Origin: Lacinutrix sp. C3R15
GTDB lineage: Bacteria > Bacteroidota > Bacteroidia > Flavobacteriales > Flavobacteriaceae
NCBI RefSeq assembly: GCF_018860825.1
Contig: NZ_JAHKPZ010000030.1
Location: 225,695 to 289,694, forward strand
Length of the DNA stretch: 64,000 nucleotides
Direction: 5' to 3'
The translations under genes and the position numbers were made by a program. Under the pieces are notes generated by a model. The model ran no database searches. It saw nothing but the letters and a program-made list of their open reading frames with translations, and was not told the origin of the DNA. Positions 19,483 to 29,038 of the stretch are shown in pieces; positions within the stretch are counted from its first letter, which is position 1, and every line of letters starts with the position of its first letter.

Positions 19483-19833
19483 TTTAGTTTTATTAATTAT
19501 CCTTTGCTTCATTAGTATGTTCCATAGAATTTCCTTCAGAAGGATTCCTATTCTTTGGCTAAATAACAAAACTATATAATTATATCATATCTGATATTGC
19601 CTTAAATTTTGCTTTAATCCGTCAATTCCCTTAGCTTTTAAAAAATAAACACCTCCTCCATTAATAAAATATTTCTAGAAAACCGAAAAACAAGAAGTAA
19701 CCGCACCCAACCTCAACATCTTATTATCAGCAATTTAAGAATTGAATATTTAGATGGATTACAGAAAGAAATGGGTGGATTAGAGAAACCCTAATAACTA
19801 TATGCTTATTATATTTATAAAAAATTTAAAGGC
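19483..19833. other. Divergent intergenic region
   Basis: 351 bases between the minus-strand sulfatase and the plus-strand 19834 gene, so it must hold promoters for both. A short palindrome (ccttcagaagg) lies near 19532. No RNA gene or clear consensus promoter identified. Confidence 0.45.
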
Positions 19834-21759
19834 ATGATTAACAGAGTTTATTTCATAATTCTATTTTTATTTATCGGTGTTAGCTCTACGGAAGCACAAC
19901 AACTTTGGTATGAAAATTCTAGCAGTACCAATAACATTAATTTTAATAGTGCAACTGCTGGAACATTTACTACTGATGAAACAAACCCAGAAACAAATGG
20001 GATAAATTCTAATACCACAGTTTCTAAATTTCTAAGAGATGGCGATACTAGCCCAAAAATTCGCTTTGATTTAACAAATCCTATAACCGATTTATCTTCT
20101 TATACTATTTCATTAAAAGCACATACTTCTATTCCAACTGCAGATTTGAATAATACAAATAGTAGAATCCGATTGTATTTAAGAAATGCAAGTATGGGAA
20201 CGGCAAGTAATGAATTTCTACAGCTAAACTTTACAGAGGGACAAACATGGGAATCCTTCACTTTTGATTTTACAGAAATAACCATATCTGAAGATGTTGC
20301 TTTAGCTGGTGGTTATGATCAAATAACAATTGTACTAGCTTCTGGAGATAATGCAGCACTTACATCTACTTATTTAATAGATACTATTTCTGGCTATTCG
20401 GAACAAACGTTACCAAAAGCAACCTTTTTATCTGGGTCTTGGGGTGTACGATTTAACGTAAATGGAGGAATTAGATTAGACAATACGGAAGACTATGAAT
20501 GGGTAGCTGGAGCACAACAAATTGCAGACAATTTACCTGCAGTCGGACATGTAATTACAAATTTCACACATCCAGCACACGGTTATTTTTACACTTTAAG
20601 AGGTAACACGCAGGTCGATGTTGCCAATGAAATACATCCAGGGATGGTACCTTCTTTAGAAAATGAACAAATTATTCTGGATGTTATTAATATTTTAAAG
20701 AATTCCGGGAAAAAAGTAATTCTGTATGTTAATGGTGCTGGCCCATCCAGTATTCAAGGAAATGTGGATGCCACAGAAGCTGGAATAGTGGTAGCATGGG
20801 AAGATTATTACATGGAGAATTTTGATGGCGATGAAGGTTTAGCATGGCAAAACTTAGCCAGAGGTTATTTTGAACGATTTAATAGCTTAGTAGATGGTTA
20901 TTGGATTGATAATGTCTCTAATTTACCAGGCGATTTAGATGCTTTTATTGCAATGATAAGAGAAGTACATCCAGATGCGGCTATTGCGACCAATTTAACA
21001 AAGTCGTATGTGCAGGATGCCAATGGGGATAATATATTAGTGGATACTGACGCAACAGAGGATGCAGACCCTACAGATTATAAAGTTTTCTTTTTAGAAG
21101 CAAATGATCCTTATATGGATTTTACTGCTGGCCACCCTACGCCACTTGGACAAGGAGCACCTCCAAACTCATGGGCTTATGAAGAATTTTCTTTTCCTTT
21201 AATTGTAGAAAACCCTTGGTCTTCTTTTGATGGCACTAAACAAACATTAAAACACTATTTTGCACCTATTAGACAGCGATGGAGTGTTCCCAGTGCAGAT
21301 TTAATTTTTGAAGAGGAACAAGCATATCGTTTTATAAGAACTTTTACAGATGCTGGAGCAACCATAACGTGGAGTACCACAATAACAGATGGTTTTATTA
21401 CTGCAGATGAAATGGCTATAATGCAAGAATTAAATGATAGAATGCTACAATCCCCTAAACCAGATTATATACCTTATGTGAGACCAGAAGGAGCATATTT
21501 AGTAGGAGAAGCATTAAGTGTGGATTCAAATGAATTCTTTAATACCATGGTTTTATTTCCAAATCCTGTAAAACAAAACTTTAGATTATCTAAAGAAATT
21601 GCTTCGGCAACTATTTACAATGCTAACGGACAAACCATTTTAGAATTTAAAAGCAATCAAGCTTCTTTTGATGTATCTCAACTTAAAGAAGGCGTTTATT
21701 TTTTGAAAGCCTATGCAGAAAATGGCGAAATTCAAGTATTTAAAATTCTAAAACAATAG
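19834..21759 (+). CDS. Putative T9SS-secreted glycoside hydrolase (TIM-barrel-like)
   Basis: 641 residues. A signal peptide (IILFLFIGVSSTEAQ) is followed by a CBM-like beta domain (about residues 25-180, with the TWESFTFDFTEITIS strand). A larger domain (about 200-560) alternates strands and helices: FLSGSWGVRFNVNGG, PAVGHVITNFTHPAHGYF, VILYVNGAG, LVDGYWIDNVSNLPGDLDAF, AAIATN, YKVFFLEANDP. Acidic residues at strand ends (DGYWIDN, FFLEAND) look like possible catalytic residues of a retaining or inverting glycosidase. A T9SS sorting domain closes the protein (MVLFPNPVKQNFRLSK ... VFKILKQ). I do not recognise the GH family with certainty; fucosidase or fucanase families are candidates only from context. 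Confidence 0.65.
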   Translation: MINRVYFIILFLFIGVSSTEAQQLWYENSSSTNNINFNSATAGTFTTDETNPETNGINSNTTVSKFLRDGDTSPKIRFDLTNPITDLSSYTISLKAHTSIPTADLNNTNSRIRLYLRNASMGTASNEFLQLNFTEGQTWESFTFDFTEITISEDVALAGGYDQITIVLASGDNAALTSTYLIDTISGYSEQTLPKATFLSGSWGVRFNVNGGIRLDNTEDYEWVAGAQQIADNLPAVGHVITNFTHPAHGYFYTLRGNTQVDVANEIHPGMVPSLENEQIILDVINILKNSGKKVILYVNGAGPSSIQGNVDATEAGIVVAWEDYYMENFDGDEGLAWQNLARGYFERFNSLVDGYWIDNVSNLPGDLDAFIAMIREVHPDAAIATNLTKSYVQDANGDNILVDTDATEDADPTDYKVFFLEANDPYMDFTAGHPTPLGQGAPPNSWAYEEFSFPLIVENPWSSFDGTKQTLKHYFAPIRQRWSVPSADLIFEEEQAYRFIRTFTDAGATITWSTTITDGFITADEMAIMQELNDRMLQSPKPDYIPYVRPEGAYLVGEALSVDSNEFFNTMVLFPNPVKQNFRLSKEIASATIYNANGQTILEFKSNQASFDVSQLKEGVYFLKAYAENGEIQVFKILKQ

Positions 21760-21810
21760 AACCCCAAGCTTTAAATTAATTAATAGTAAATAAAAAACCC
21801 TCCAACGGAT

Positions 21811-23817
21811 ATGAAAACTAAATTACTTAACAAAAGAAAAATACATCATCGTAATATTGTTTTTTACGCATTATTATTCATGGTCTCTTTTTCCTACGCG
21901 CAAATTGGAATTGGAAATACAAATCCACAAGCCACTTTAGATATTACAGCAACTAATCCAGGCGCACCTTCTAATCAAGATGGACTATTAATTCCACGAG
22001 TTAATATTTTTCCTCCAACTCCAACAGCTGCCCAACAAGGAATGCTTATTTACCTAACCACAGCAGTTGGGTCACAACCTAAAGGATTCTATCATTGGGA
22101 TCAACCTACCACTAGTTGGATACGATTTTCAAGTATTGAAAAACTAAATGATCTTAGCGATGGAAAATCGGATGTAGATGGTACCAATGATGGTTCTTCT
22201 GTTTTTCTTGGTATAAATGCAGGATTAAATGATGATGCGGATCATAATCAAAATGTTGGCGTAGGTTATAACGCATTAATGACAAATGTAAATGGTGATG
22301 CTAATTCTGCTTTTGGATTTGAAGCCTTGAGTTTAAATACAAGTTTAAACAACTCTGCTTTTGGCTTTAGAGCCTTAGCAAATAATTCCACAGGACGAAG
22401 AAATTCTGCTTTTGGAAGGGGTGCTTTAGAAGGAAATACGACTGCAAATTTTAATACTGCAGTAGGAACACAAGCAATGGCTACCAATACATCTGGTGCT
22501 AGCAATGTGGCCGTAGGTGAATCCTCTTTGTTTTCTAATGACTCTGGAAGTAATAATACGGCAGTTGGTACGCAAGCTTTGTATACTAATACCGGTAACG
22601 ATAATGTTGCGATAGGTAATGAAGCTTTGCACAAAAACACAACTGGTACAGAAAACGTTGCGATAGGTAATTTGGCTTTGTACGATAACCAAACTGGAGC
22701 TGGAAATACTGCAATTGGTACAGAAGCTTTAGCAGATAATACCTCAGGAGAAAGTACTGCTGTTGGTTATCATGCTTTATTTCAAAATGTAGACGGATTA
22801 GGTAATACTGGTGTAGGATACGAGGCACTTAATAATAATATTAGTGCTAGTAATAATGTTGCATTTGGTTACGGTGCACTTAAAGAAAACATATCTGGTA
22901 ATAATACTGCAATTGGGGCCTTAGCAGGAGAATTAATTGCAAATAATGATGCTAACTCGACCTCTAATGTACTTATTGGTCATTTAACTGGTAACGAATT
23001 AGATGGAAGTAACAATGTTATTGTAGGACAACAAGCTGGTCGTTATACAGTAGGAGATGAGAATGTGTTTTTAGGAAGACAATCTGGTCGTGATAACTTA
23101 GGAAGTGGTAACGTTTTTATTGGAAATAGAGCAGGTCTTAATGGTGATTTTGATCTTAATAGTAACACGTTAATTATTCAAAATTCAAACGGAGCAATAC
23201 CTTTAATTTATGGAGAATTTGATAACAATATATTTAGAGTAAACGGCGAATTACAAGTAGCAGAACCTGGTGTAACCAATGGTTATGCATTTCCGTTAGT
23301 AGATGGTACTCAAGATCAAATTTTGGTTACCGATGGTGCAGGTCAATTAACTTTTGAAGATCCAGCTCCTAATGTTTCCACATTTCCTTTAATTAGAGCT
23401 ACCATGAACACAAACCAACCTCTTGGTACTTCGGGATGGGAAAAAGTAGCTTTTAATAATGTAGCGCTAAACCCAACGGGCTCCACAGAATTTCAAACGG
23501 GTAACAACAGATTTGTTGTAGCTGCTGGTGGTGATGGTATTTACAGAATCGATGCTAGTTACCATACTACATTATCCCAAACCAATACAGATTATTATGG
23601 TATTGCTGTATATATTAATGGAGGTTTATATCAAGAATTTTCTGTAAACCATTATTATGATGGAACGAATTCTAGTCAGGTAGCAAGACAAATATCCTGT
23701 GTTGCTAATGTTACTGCAGGACAATCAATAGAAATCTTTGTTAATAACAGTCAAGCAGGTGTGGTCTTAGACTCCTTCGCTGGAAAGACAAATTTCACCA
23801 TTGAGCGTATAAGATAA
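21811..23817 (+). CDS. Surface protein with YadA-head-like repeats and C1q-like C-terminus
   Basis: 668 residues. A signal peptide (LLFMVSFSYAQ) precedes a short region seen in many Bacteroidetes surface proteins (IGIGNTNPQATLDITAT). About residues 130-445 form tandem units of the type N-x-A-[VI]-G-x-x-A-L-x-x-N-x-[ST]-G, the left-handed beta-roll pattern of YadA-like trimeric heads. The last 140 or so residues (PTGSTEFQTGNNRFVVAAGG ... SFAGKTNFTIERIR) fit a C1q/TNF-like jelly roll. Such proteins trimerise. No membrane anchor domain or T9SS signal is seen, so how it is held at the surface is unclear. It follows the 19834 gene by 51 bases, likely the same transcript. Confidence 0.8.
   Translation: MKTKLLNKRKIHHRNIVFYALLFMVSFSYAQIGIGNTNPQATLDITATNPGAPSNQDGLLIPRVNIFPPTPTAAQQGMLIYLTTAVGSQPKGFYHWDQPTTSWIRFSSIEKLNDLSDGKSDVDGTNDGSSVFLGINAGLNDDADHNQNVGVGYNALMTNVNGDANSAFGFEALSLNTSLNNSAFGFRALANNSTGRRNSAFGRGALEGNTTANFNTAVGTQAMATNTSGASNVAVGESSLFSNDSGSNNTAVGTQALYTNTGNDNVAIGNEALHKNTTGTENVAIGNLALYDNQTGAGNTAIGTEALADNTSGESTAVGYHALFQNVDGLGNTGVGYEALNNNISASNNVAFGYGALKENISGNNTAIGALAGELIANNDANSTSNVLIGHLTGNELDGSNNVIVGQQAGRYTVGDENVFLGRQSGRDNLGSGNVFIGNRAGLNGDFDLNSNTLIIQNSNGAIPLIYGEFDNNIFRVNGELQVAEPGVTNGYAFPLVDGTQDQILVTDGAGQLTFEDPAPNVSTFPLIRATMNTNQPLGTSGWEKVAFNNVALNPTGSTEFQTGNNRFVVAAGGDGIYRIDASYHTTLSQTNTDYYGIAVYINGGLYQEFSVNHYYDGTNSSQVARQISCVANVTAGQSIEIFVNNSQAGVVLDSFAGKTNFTIERIR
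22198..23150 (+). repeat. In-gene tandem repeats encoding the beta-roll head
   Basis: Degenerate units of about 42-48 bases encode the N-x-A-[VI]-G-x-x-A-L motif, more than 15 times. Some neighbouring units are close at DNA level (gttgcgataggtaat occurs at about 22606 and 22657), which could allow copy-number change by slippage or recombination. Confidence 0.75.
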
Positions 23818-23838
23818 AACACATTACAAATTCATTTT

Positions 23839-23870
23839 AAAAAAGCTTCTTGTTACCAAGAAGCTTTTTT
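23839..23870 (+). terminator. Rho-independent terminator after surface protein
   Basis: Perfect 13-base stem (aaaaagcttcttg / caagaagcttttt) with a 4-base loop and following T residues, 22 bases after the stop of the 21811 gene. Confidence 0.88.
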
Positions 23871-24411
23871 ATGAATATCTATGTAATGAAAAAGGTTTCC
23901 TTTCTATAAATCAATACTATACCAGAGAATTCAATACCAATTAAAACTTACTACTTATATCCTAGAACTATTCGCTTAATAGATTTGACGCTAAAAGAAA
24001 CATAAGTTCCCATTTAAAATTGTTGTCGTTAAATAATATAACTAAAGTAACGAGTTTCTATAAGTTTCAGAAATGGCAGCTATACCTGTTACATCTTCAT
24101 TGTTTCGCTGGATAGACACCCATTATTACATTATTAAGCACTTTCTAAAGTATTTCAAGTCCAGTTATAGTAAATAAACACCAGACCTCTTTAAAACACT
24201 GTTTAAAATCACTAAAACAATTCATTATGCTATAAACAAATCATGCCCTTTAAAAGCATTCATGGAATGAATACTTTTAAAGGGCATGAAAACTTAATGT
24301 CTACTTGAAGAAATATTTATTTTTTTATAAACTTAAATAGTTTATTATACATTTCAAATACTGCATTAATTGGAGAACTATTTATTGTATTGTTCCCAAT
24401 TGTAGAAGAAT
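23871..24411. other. Intergenic region with long inverted repeat
   Basis: 541 bases between two transcription units. The only structure I see is the 23-base inverted repeat listed at 24241-24289. Otherwise AT-rich with stops in all frames. Confidence 0.5.
24241..24289. repeat. 23-base inverted repeat with 3-base loop
   Basis: Arms 24241-24263 and 24267-24289 pair over 23 bases with a single mismatch around the loop gga. The arm starts tcatgccctttaaaag. No T tract follows on the plus strand, so it is not a typical plus-strand terminator. It might end minus-strand transcripts, although the nearest minus gene stops 123 bases away. Confidence 0.7.
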
Positions 24412-24762
24412 TTAATTTTTCTTTTTCTTCTTTTTAGACTTGTCCTTTCTAGAGGCCGCTTTTATTTCTTTGGCTCTGTCTTTTCCAAATGCTTTATTAA
24501 GCGACTTAGAAAATTCTTTATTGCTTTCTTTTCTTCTTGCTTTTAATTCTTCAGATCCTTTTTCATAGTTTGCATTAATTTCAGAGATTGCATTTATGTG
24601 AGCCGTCTTTAATGTAATTAAAGTTTCTTTTTCTGCACTTGTTAATGTTGTTTTACTTTCTACAGCTTCTATATAAGCATTTACTTTTTTTTCTGCTTTT
24701 TGAGCAAAAGAAGAACTAAATACTGCTAGACTGAATACAAATAATAATATTGCTTTTTTCAT
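24412..24762 (-). CDS. Small secreted, Lys-rich helical protein
   Basis: 116 residues with a clear signal peptide (AILLFVFSLAVFSSSFAQ). The mature part is highly charged and helical (EKETLITLKTAHINAISEINANYEKGSEELKARRKES) and ends in a run of Lys. It resembles small DUF4890-type or Spy-like periplasmic helical proteins only in general composition. No family can be named. It lies 110 bases downstream of the two-component regulator gene on the same strand and could be co-transcribed. Confidence 0.75.
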   Translation of the reverse strand: MKKAILLFVFSLAVFSSSFAQKAEKKVNAYIEAVESKTTLTSAEKETLITLKTAHINAISEINANYEKGSEELKARRKESNKEFSKSLNKAFGKDRAKEIKAASRKDKSKKKKKKN

Positions 24763-24872
24763 AGATTTAAAATTGGTTTAAAATTAATTAATTGTTTAAA
24801 CAACAAACTTAATTTCTTTCTATTTTAATAGCTTTCTTAAAATCGTCATTTAGTTGCTCAAAACTATCATTT

Positions 24873-27800
24873 TCATCGTTTTGAATACTCTGAAGGCGAT
24901 ACGCCATGTAATTTTTTAAAGGATGTAGAAAAGTAAGAATTAGACTCGATACCAATTTGATACATTACTTCGGCCACGTTAAAACCAGTATTACTATCTA
25001 ATAATTCTGCTGCTCGTTGCAATCTAAAATTACGCAAATACGCATTTGGCACTTGCCCGGTAAGTTGCTTTAGTTTTCTATAAAAATGAGAAGAACTTAA
25101 ACCTGCCTCTATAGAAAGTTCTTCGACTCCAAAATTAGAATTAGATAAGTTTTCCTCAATTATTTTTGTGATTTTCTCTAAAAATTCTAGATCTTTTTTA
25201 GATAAGGCTAATTCTTTTTTATTCTTTGGAGGTAAACTATTTTTAGAAAAATATTCTTTTATCTTCAGATTGTTTTCAATTAGTTTTTTCAGCCGAAGCT
25301 CTAGATGTTTTAAAGAAAACGGTTTACTAATATACTCATCTGCACCAAACTCTAAGCCTTTTATTAAATCGACATTATCCCCTAAAGCGGTTAATAACAA
25401 AACAGGCATCTGACAAGTTTCCGGGTTGTCTTTTATTCTTTTACATAATTCAAAACCATCCATTTCAGGCATCATCACATCACTTATAATGGTACTAAAT
25501 TCTGTTTTCTTAATGGCTTCTAATGCTTCCACACCATTGTTGGCAATGGTAATATTATAGGTGTCTGAAAGTGCACTATTCAAAAAATCTTGAATATCTA
25601 ACTCATTTTCAACCACTAAAACACTATGTTTCTTTTCCTCTTTTTGTTTGCTATCTGCTTCTTTAGCACTTTTTACTTGTAGTGGTACCCAATTTTTTAT
25701 AAATGACTTTTTAACTCCGATATCCTCAATCTCTACTTCTTCAATTTTTGAAGATGGAATAATCACCGTAAAACGGGTTTCCTTATTTGGTTTACTTTTT
25801 ACAGATATTCTACCATTAAATAAATCTACCAAAGATTTACAAAAGGACAAACCTATTCCTCCACCACTCACATTTCCATCTTGATTTCCTAATTGATAAA
25901 ATCGTTCAAAAATATTATTTAAACTTTCTTTCGGAATTCCTTTACCTGTATCTACAACTTCTATTTTAATGTTCTTCTCACTATTTTCAAATACAATGGA
26001 AGCTTCAATACTTATGGTACCTTGAACAGGTGTATTTTTAAAAGCGTTAGAGAGCAAATTAAAAAGTATCCTTTCTAGTTTTTCTACATCTATAATAATC
26101 TCTTCATTTGGAGAACTTATTTTATAATAAAAATTAATGTTCTTTTCTAAAGCATAATTCTCAAAAGCCTCTGTTGTTGGATATAGGAAATCTCCTAAAG
26201 TAGACTTGGTAAAATTTAAATTTAGATACCCTTGCTCTGCTTGTCTAAAGGTTATTAATTGATCTATTAAACTTAAAAGACGATGCGTATTTCTCTTTAT
26301 TATTGCTAAAAATTTCTCACTTTCTGGATTACTGTTATTTTCTATAACTCTATCTAGTGGACCAGAAATTAATGTAAGAGGTGTTCTAAACTCATGAGAT
26401 AAATTAGTAAAATATTTAAACTTACCTTGGTTAACCACCTCCATTCTATCTTTATCTAATTGTTCATAGATTAATCTTTGTTTTAATTTTTCATGTTGCA
26501 CAAAATAGAAAACAATTCCAACACCAACACCTAAAAACAAAAGGATCAAAATCGTATAACTCCACCATGTTTGGTACCAAAGCGGTAAAACAACTAATGT
26601 TAATTTTTTAGTTGAAACACTCCAAACACCATCACCGTTTGCAGATTTCACTTTTAAGGTATAGGTACCTGCTTCTAAATTTGTGTATGTTATGGCAGAT
26701 TTCCCTTCATTTGTTTCTACCCAATCTTTATTAAAACCTTCTAACTTATATGCTATTTTATTTTTTGCAGGTGCAGAAGTATGCTCTGCAACTAAATTAA
26801 AAGAAATAATACGCTGACTTTTACTAACCGTTACGGTATCTGTTTCTGAAATCGCTTTTTTAAGAATGATAATATCGTTTAATACCTCTCCTATTTTTAT
26901 GGGCTTATTATTAATTAATAAGGAGGTTATTAAGACTTTTGGTGCTTGTTTATTTAAAGCTATTTTTTGTGGATCAAAAATGGTCAATCCATTTAAACCA
27001 CCAAAATACATGAATCCAGATTTTCCTTTGTTATATGCAGATTGTCTATAATTGTTTTGTAATAAACCATCACTTACATCAAAAACATTTACTTTACTGG
27101 TTTCGGTATCAAATCTAACCAACCCCATATCTGTACTTAGCCATAAATAACCACCATTTTCTTGTGGCAAAATTCCATAAACAACATCGTCTGGTAAGAC
27201 ATCGTTTTTTCTAAAATATTCCATTTTCAACGGATTGCCATCTGTATCAATGGACAGTTTATTTAATCCACCACCAAAAGTACCAATCCAAATATTTTTT
27301 TTAGCGTCTTCATGAAGTGTAAAAACACTATTGTAACTTAGTTTACTAACTCCAGTATTACTTTCTTTATATTGTTTTATTAATTTAATTTCTCCAGCAG
27401 TATAAGTACATTGTAACAAACCTGAATCGGTACCAAACCACAATTGATTATTACTGTCTTGTAAGAAAGATTGCACTTTACTAACTTTAACTTTTAAGCT
27501 AGATTTAATATTAATATTTGGCTTGCTATTTTTATCAATCTCTTGCCAGGGATTTTCAATAACGATAACTTTATTCCCTGCTAAAACAATATCTGTTTCA
27601 TTTATTTGTGCAATTTTTCTTGTAAGAAGTATTTGTGTTTTTTCTCCTTTAGATGCAAATAGTACCTCTTTAAAATCTTTTTTAACTGGATGATATACCA
27701 CTACTTTTTTATCGGTACCAAACCAAATGTAATTTCTTTGATCTTGATAAATACATCGTATAACATCATTCTCTTTAATAGGTAATTTGTTTTGTAAATT

Positions 27801-28997
27801 TTCAAATTTAATTTTACCAATATTGTTTTCATTAATGGTATCTATACTTCTAAATAGTTTTTTATTGTAACCTGAAACCCAAATTTTCCCATGGTTATCT
27901 TCTAAAATGGAGGTTATTAAATTATCGGAAATAGAAAACGTATCGTATGGGTTGTTTGTATAAGAATAAAATGGTTTTTGAAAAACATCTAGTTTATTAA
28001 TTCCTCCTTGCGCAGTACCTACCCAAAGCACATTAAAACTATCTTGATAAACCGCATTAATTTGATGACTACTAATGGTTTTCTTATCCTTTGCATCAAA
28101 ATTAAAGTGTTTAAAAGAATTTAGAATGGGATTAAACTTGAATAAACCATCTCCTGTTGTCCCTATCCAAATCGCATTTTCACTATCATTAAAAAGGCCA
28201 TTAACAAAAAAATTAGAATCTTGATTTGGAACTTGTATTTTTTTAATTAAATATTTAGAACTGGAGTCTAAATTAGAACTGTATAACCCTTTTGTGGTAC
28301 CAATCCAGAATATATTATCTACTTTAATTATTTCGGTAATTTCTTTATCGTTAAAAAAACTAAAATCGTTAGAATCTGGGATTTCTGTTTTTACTATTGG
28401 GGTTTCTGATTGGTAATTAACCTTTTTTAAACCTTTGTTTGTTCCTAAAATGATAGAATTATGTAATCCGAAAGTGAAGGTATTAATATGTAACTTTTCA
28501 CTTTTAAAATCCAGAATATTTTCAGAAACATCAAATACACCTTCCTTAATATCTTTTAATTTACATCGAATTAATTCTTTAAAAGATGTAATCCAAACAT
28601 AGCCATCCTTTTTAGAATCTATTTTAGTTACATCGATGTTATATTTAATTGGAACTGTAAAAAAACGTTCTAAGGAAGGAACATAAACATTCACACCTAC
28701 ATTTGTACCTATCCAAAGAATACCATTATTATCGTTAAACAAATAGGTAACATTATTACTAGAAATTGCACCTTTACCTTTAGATTGTGTGTTATATGAC
28801 TTAAACTCATAGCCATCATAACGAATTAAGCCATTAGGAGTAGCATACCATAAAAACCCATATTTATCTTGCGCTATGGCATTTACGGTATTTTGATTAA
28901 AACCTTCATTATTAGAGATTCTTTCAAAGTTTTGCGAATACGTTTGTTGTGTAAATAGTGTTATTAGAAAACCAATAAAGAATATAATTCTATGCAT
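24873..28997 (-). CDS. Hybrid two-component system regulator (HTCS), glycan sensing
   Basis: 1374 residues combining a whole phosphorelay in one chain. A signal peptide is followed by about 14 Reg_prop propeller repeats (W[IV]GT-x-x-GL motifs such as ILWIGTNVGVNVYVP) and a Y_Y_Y domain (about 700-790). Next come one membrane helix near residue 815 (YTILILLFLGVGVGIVFYF), HisKA with phospho-His near 868 (NLSHEFRTPLTLI), HATPase_c, a receiver with Asp near 1174 (TIISDVMMPEMDG), and a C-terminal AraC-type HTH. Such proteins bind an oligosaccharide in the periplasm and switch on a nearby glycan locus. Its gene lies 41 bases after fbp at the end of the fucose operon. Confidence 0.95.
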   Translation of the reverse strand: MHRIIFFIGFLITLFTQQTYSQNFERISNNEGFNQNTVNAIAQDKYGFLWYATPNGLIRYDGYEFKSYNTQSKGKGAISSNNVTYLFNDNNGILWIGTNVGVNVYVPSLERFFTVPIKYNIDVTKIDSKKDGYVWITSFKELIRCKLKDIKEGVFDVSENILDFKSEKLHINTFTFGLHNSIILGTNKGLKKVNYQSETPIVKTEIPDSNDFSFFNDKEITEIIKVDNIFWIGTTKGLYSSNLDSSSKYLIKKIQVPNQDSNFFVNGLFNDSENAIWIGTTGDGLFKFNPILNSFKHFNFDAKDKKTISSHQINAVYQDSFNVLWVGTAQGGINKLDVFQKPFYSYTNNPYDTFSISDNLITSILEDNHGKIWVSGYNKKLFRSIDTINENNIGKIKFENLQNKLPIKENDVIRCIYQDQRNYIWFGTDKKVVVYHPVKKDFKEVLFASKGEKTQILLTRKIAQINETDIVLAGNKVIVIENPWQEIDKNSKPNINIKSSLKVKVSKVQSFLQDSNNQLWFGTDSGLLQCTYTAGEIKLIKQYKESNTGVSKLSYNSVFTLHEDAKKNIWIGTFGGGLNKLSIDTDGNPLKMEYFRKNDVLPDDVVYGILPQENGGYLWLSTDMGLVRFDTETSKVNVFDVSDGLLQNNYRQSAYNKGKSGFMYFGGLNGLTIFDPQKIALNKQAPKVLITSLLINNKPIKIGEVLNDIIILKKAISETDTVTVSKSQRIISFNLVAEHTSAPAKNKIAYKLEGFNKDWVETNEGKSAITYTNLEAGTYTLKVKSANGDGVWSVSTKKLTLVVLPLWYQTWWSYTILILLFLGVGVGIVFYFVQHEKLKQRLIYEQLDKDRMEVVNQGKFKYFTNLSHEFRTPLTLISGPLDRVIENNSNPESEKFLAIIKRNTHRLLSLIDQLITFRQAEQGYLNLNFTKSTLGDFLYPTTEAFENYALEKNINFYYKISSPNEEIIIDVEKLERILFNLLSNAFKNTPVQGTISIEASIVFENSEKNIKIEVVDTGKGIPKESLNNIFERFYQLGNQDGNVSGGGIGLSFCKSLVDLFNGRISVKSKPNKETRFTVIIPSSKIEEVEIEDIGVKKSFIKNWVPLQVKSAKEADSKQKEEKKHSVLVVENELDIQDFLNSALSDTYNITIANNGVEALEAIKKTEFSTIISDVMMPEMDGFELCKRIKDNPETCQMPVLLLTALGDNVDLIKGLEFGADEYISKPFSLKHLELRLKKLIENNLKIKEYFSKNSLPPKNKKELALSKKDLEFLEKITKIIEENLSNSNFGVEELSIEAGLSSSHFYRKLKQLTGQVPNAYLRNFRLQRAAELLDSNTGFNVAEVMYQIGIESNSYFSTSFKKLHGVSPSEYSKR

Positions 28998-29038
28998 GTT
29001 ACATTTTTAGTTTGCCTCGAAAATATACATATTATAAA

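Noticed and set aside
19483-19569. Upstream start extending the 17569 sulfatase by 29 residues
   Set aside because: The extension would place charged sequence ahead of a complete signal peptide that begins at 19482.
22198-23150. CRISPR-like regular repeats
   Set aside because: The repeats keep the reading frame, encode an N-x-A-[VI]-G-x-x-A-L beta-roll motif, and have no unique spacers of even length.
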